From the NCBI GenBank assembly GCA_946008205.1, contig CAMGAZ010000052.1, positions 1 to 8,451 of the forward strand: DNA of 8,451 nucleotides, given 5' to 3'. The position numbers and the translations under genes are program-made. The DNA comes from an uncultured Clostridium sp. (GTDB lineage: Bacteria > Bacillota > Clostridia > TANB77 > CAG-508). The notes beneath the pieces were generated by a model, which had not been told where the DNA came from, did no database searches, and worked only from the letters and a program-made list of their open reading frames with translations. Below, one piece after another: positions 7,171 to 8,451 of the stretch; within the stretch, counting starts at the first letter, position 1, and every line of letters begins with the position of its first letter.

Positions 7171-8451
7171 ATGTATCTTTATCAAAGCAAGGCTAATTTC
7201 AAATGCGTTCTATATAAATTTCTAATAATTTTTCTTTGTTTTTTTATACTCTTTTTTTACGACTGTTATTCTTTGGCGACTACTGCTGATACGGCATATG
7301 TATGGTCTAATCAATCACAAAAGCTTAATACAGTTGAAACTAGTTCCAGCATATTAAATTCATCATCGGAGACAGTTACTGATAATTCTTTGGGGTTAGA
7401 TTGTGGTGCTGCTTGTTTGATTGAACAGAATAGTGGATTAGTAATATATGATTACAATATGCATGAACAGTTGCGACCTGCAAGTGTTACAAAGATAATG
7501 AGCTTGCTTTTAATTATGGAAGCTTTAGATTCTGAAAGGATTAGCCTTACAGATAGAATTCCTTGTACCGAAGATGCTGCTGCAATGGGCGGCTCTCAAA
7601 TCTGGTTAGATGTAAGAGAGACATTGTCTGTTGATGAAATGCTAAAGGCTATATGCGTTGTATCTGCTAATGATTGTGTTGTTGCAATGGCTGACTATTT
7701 AGAGGGTAGTCAGGAAGCTTTTGTAAAAAAAATGAATCAAAGGGCTACAGAATTGGGAATGAACGATACCTGTTTTAAAAATTGCCATGGCATTGATGAA
7801 GATGGGCATGTTACATCCGCATATGATATTGCAATAATGTCTCGAGAACTATTAGTAAATCATCCCTCAATTATTAAGTATACTACAATTTGGATGGATT
7901 CTTTAAGAGATGGAAAGTCTAGTCTAGTAAATACCAATAAATTGGTAAGAAATTATAACGGTTGTACAGGTTTAAAGACTGGTTCTACTTCTCTTGCCCT
8001 TTACAATCTTTCTGCTTCTGCTACTAGAAACAATCTATCTTTAATCGGTGTAATACTTAAAGCTCCTAATACAAAAATTAGATTTGCTAATGCTCAAAAA
8101 CTTTTAGATTACGGTTTTAGCAATTATTCTGTAAAATCTTTTGGAAAAAAGGGTGATATCATAAAGCGTGTAAGAGTAACAAAGGGCACTTTGAAAAATG
8201 TAGAGGCTGTTTTAGAATCTGATGCCGATATACTTATTTCTAATGGAAGTAATAGCGAAATAACGCAAGAACTCTTATTAGATGACGTAGTATCTGCACC
8301 AATTTTAGATAAACAAAAATTGGGAGAAATTAGATTTAGTATAAATGGAAATGTTGTTTCTTCTGTAAATTTAATAGCAAATGAAAAAGTAGATAAATTA
8401 AGTTTTATAAGCATTACCAAATTAATTTTATTTAAGTGGTTGAATTTGTGT
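7171..8451 (+). CDS. Secreted D-alanyl-D-alanine carboxypeptidase, S11 family (3' end missing)
   Basis: A low-molecular-mass penicillin-binding protein (DacA/DacF type) that removes the terminal D-Ala of peptidoglycan stem peptides outside the membrane. 427 codons are visible and the frame is open at the right edge. Residues 12-30 are a hydrophobic signal segment, with cleavage likely after Ser-Leu-Ala36. A Ser/Thr/Asn-rich linker covers 37-76. The catalytic domain has PASVTK (nucleophile Ser105, Lys108), S-A-N at 165-167 and K-T-G at 269-271, plus HGID at 206-209. The C-terminal PBP5-like beta domain spans about 321-412. The last visible residues (411-427, SFISITKLILFKWLNL) look like the start of a membrane anchor, so little is missing. 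GAGGAGGA lies 6 nt before the ATG. It follows the VanW gene by 62 nt. Ten cysteines in the exported part (78, 82, 132, 162, 169, 201, 205, 265 and 427 among them, with 32 near the signal) are unusually many. Confidence 0.95.
   Translation, partial: MYLYQSKANFKCVLYKFLIIFLCFFILFFYDCYSLATTADTAYVWSNQSQKLNTVETSSSILNSSSETVTDNSLGLDCGAACLIEQNSGLVIYDYNMHEQLRPASVTKIMSLLLIMEALDSERISLTDRIPCTEDAAAMGGSQIWLDVRETLSVDEMLKAICVVSANDCVVAMADYLEGSQEAFVKKMNQRATELGMNDTCFKNCHGIDEDGHVTSAYDIAIMSRELLVNHPSIIKYTTIWMDSLRDGKSSLVNTNKLVRNYNGCTGLKTGSTSLALYNLSASATRNNLSLIGVILKAPNTKIRFANAQKLLDYGFSNYSVKSFGKKGDIIKRVRVTKGTLKNVEAVLESDADILISNGSNSEITQELLLDDVVSAPILDKQKLGEIRFSINGNVVSSVNLIANEKVDKLSFISITKLILFKWLNLC

Noticed and set aside
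8124..8420. A leftward 98-aa frame near the right edge
   Set aside because: It is antisense to the carboxypeptidase, whose catalytic and C-terminal domains read through without interruption.
6410..8451. A vancomycin-resistance cluster
   Set aside because: Only a VanW-domain protein and an ordinary S11 carboxypeptidase are present; no D-Ala-D-Lac/Ser ligase, dehydrogenase, VanX or VanRS-type genes are seen.

Overview
The window looks like a chromosomal segment of a low-GC, Gram-positive anaerobe of the Clostridia type. The DNA is strongly AT-rich with A/T-ending codons and clear AAGGAG-like ribosome binding sites. The recognisable proteins (RqcH, NAD-dependent LigA, PgsA, zinc-type L31, VanW-domain protein, S11 D,D-carboxypeptidase) are typical of Firmicutes. 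I see no phage genes, transposase, CRISPR array, tRNA or rRNA. Most of the window is core or cell-envelope gene content with a few poorly understood small genes between.

Layout from left to right. (1) The C-terminal two thirds of rqcH (+) enter from the left edge. They converge, across a shared 11-bp hairpin, on a leftward block. (2) That block (-), in order of transcription, is pgsA (phosphatidylglycerophosphate synthase), ligA (DNA ligase, 21 nt after pgsA and surely in the same operon), a hairpin element that overlaps the ligA stop codon, an 85-aa protein I do not recognise, and a 178-aa protein made almost wholly of six exact-length 25-residue DUF4116-type repeats. (3) A divergent intergenic region holds a 15-bp hairpin that has no obvious transcript to end. 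It is followed by a 238-aa protein (+) with an N-terminal LysM domain joined to an uncharacterised helical domain. (4) A bidirectional terminator separates that gene from rpmE (-), which has its own promoter. Before rpmE, on the same strand, lies a 53-aa membrane microprotein with a perfect-consensus promoter. (5) Divergent from it, a VanW-domain membrane protein (+) is followed after 62 nt by a secreted D-alanyl-D-alanine carboxypeptidase (+) that runs off the right edge.

How the genes fit together. pgsA-ligA is a housekeeping pair (membrane lipid and DNA joining). The rightmost pair forms a peptidoglycan-related unit: a membrane-anchored VanW protein with a penicillin-binding D,D-carboxypeptidase. 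The LysM protein may also be envelope-directed but has no export signal. RqcH and L31 both act on the large ribosomal subunit but are not in one transcription unit. No complete new multi-gene system is evident. The most interesting items are the LysM fusion, the DUF4116 repeat protein, the 53-aa microprotein, the hairpin element at the ligA stop, and a 20-bp perfect palindrome inside the vanW-like gene.
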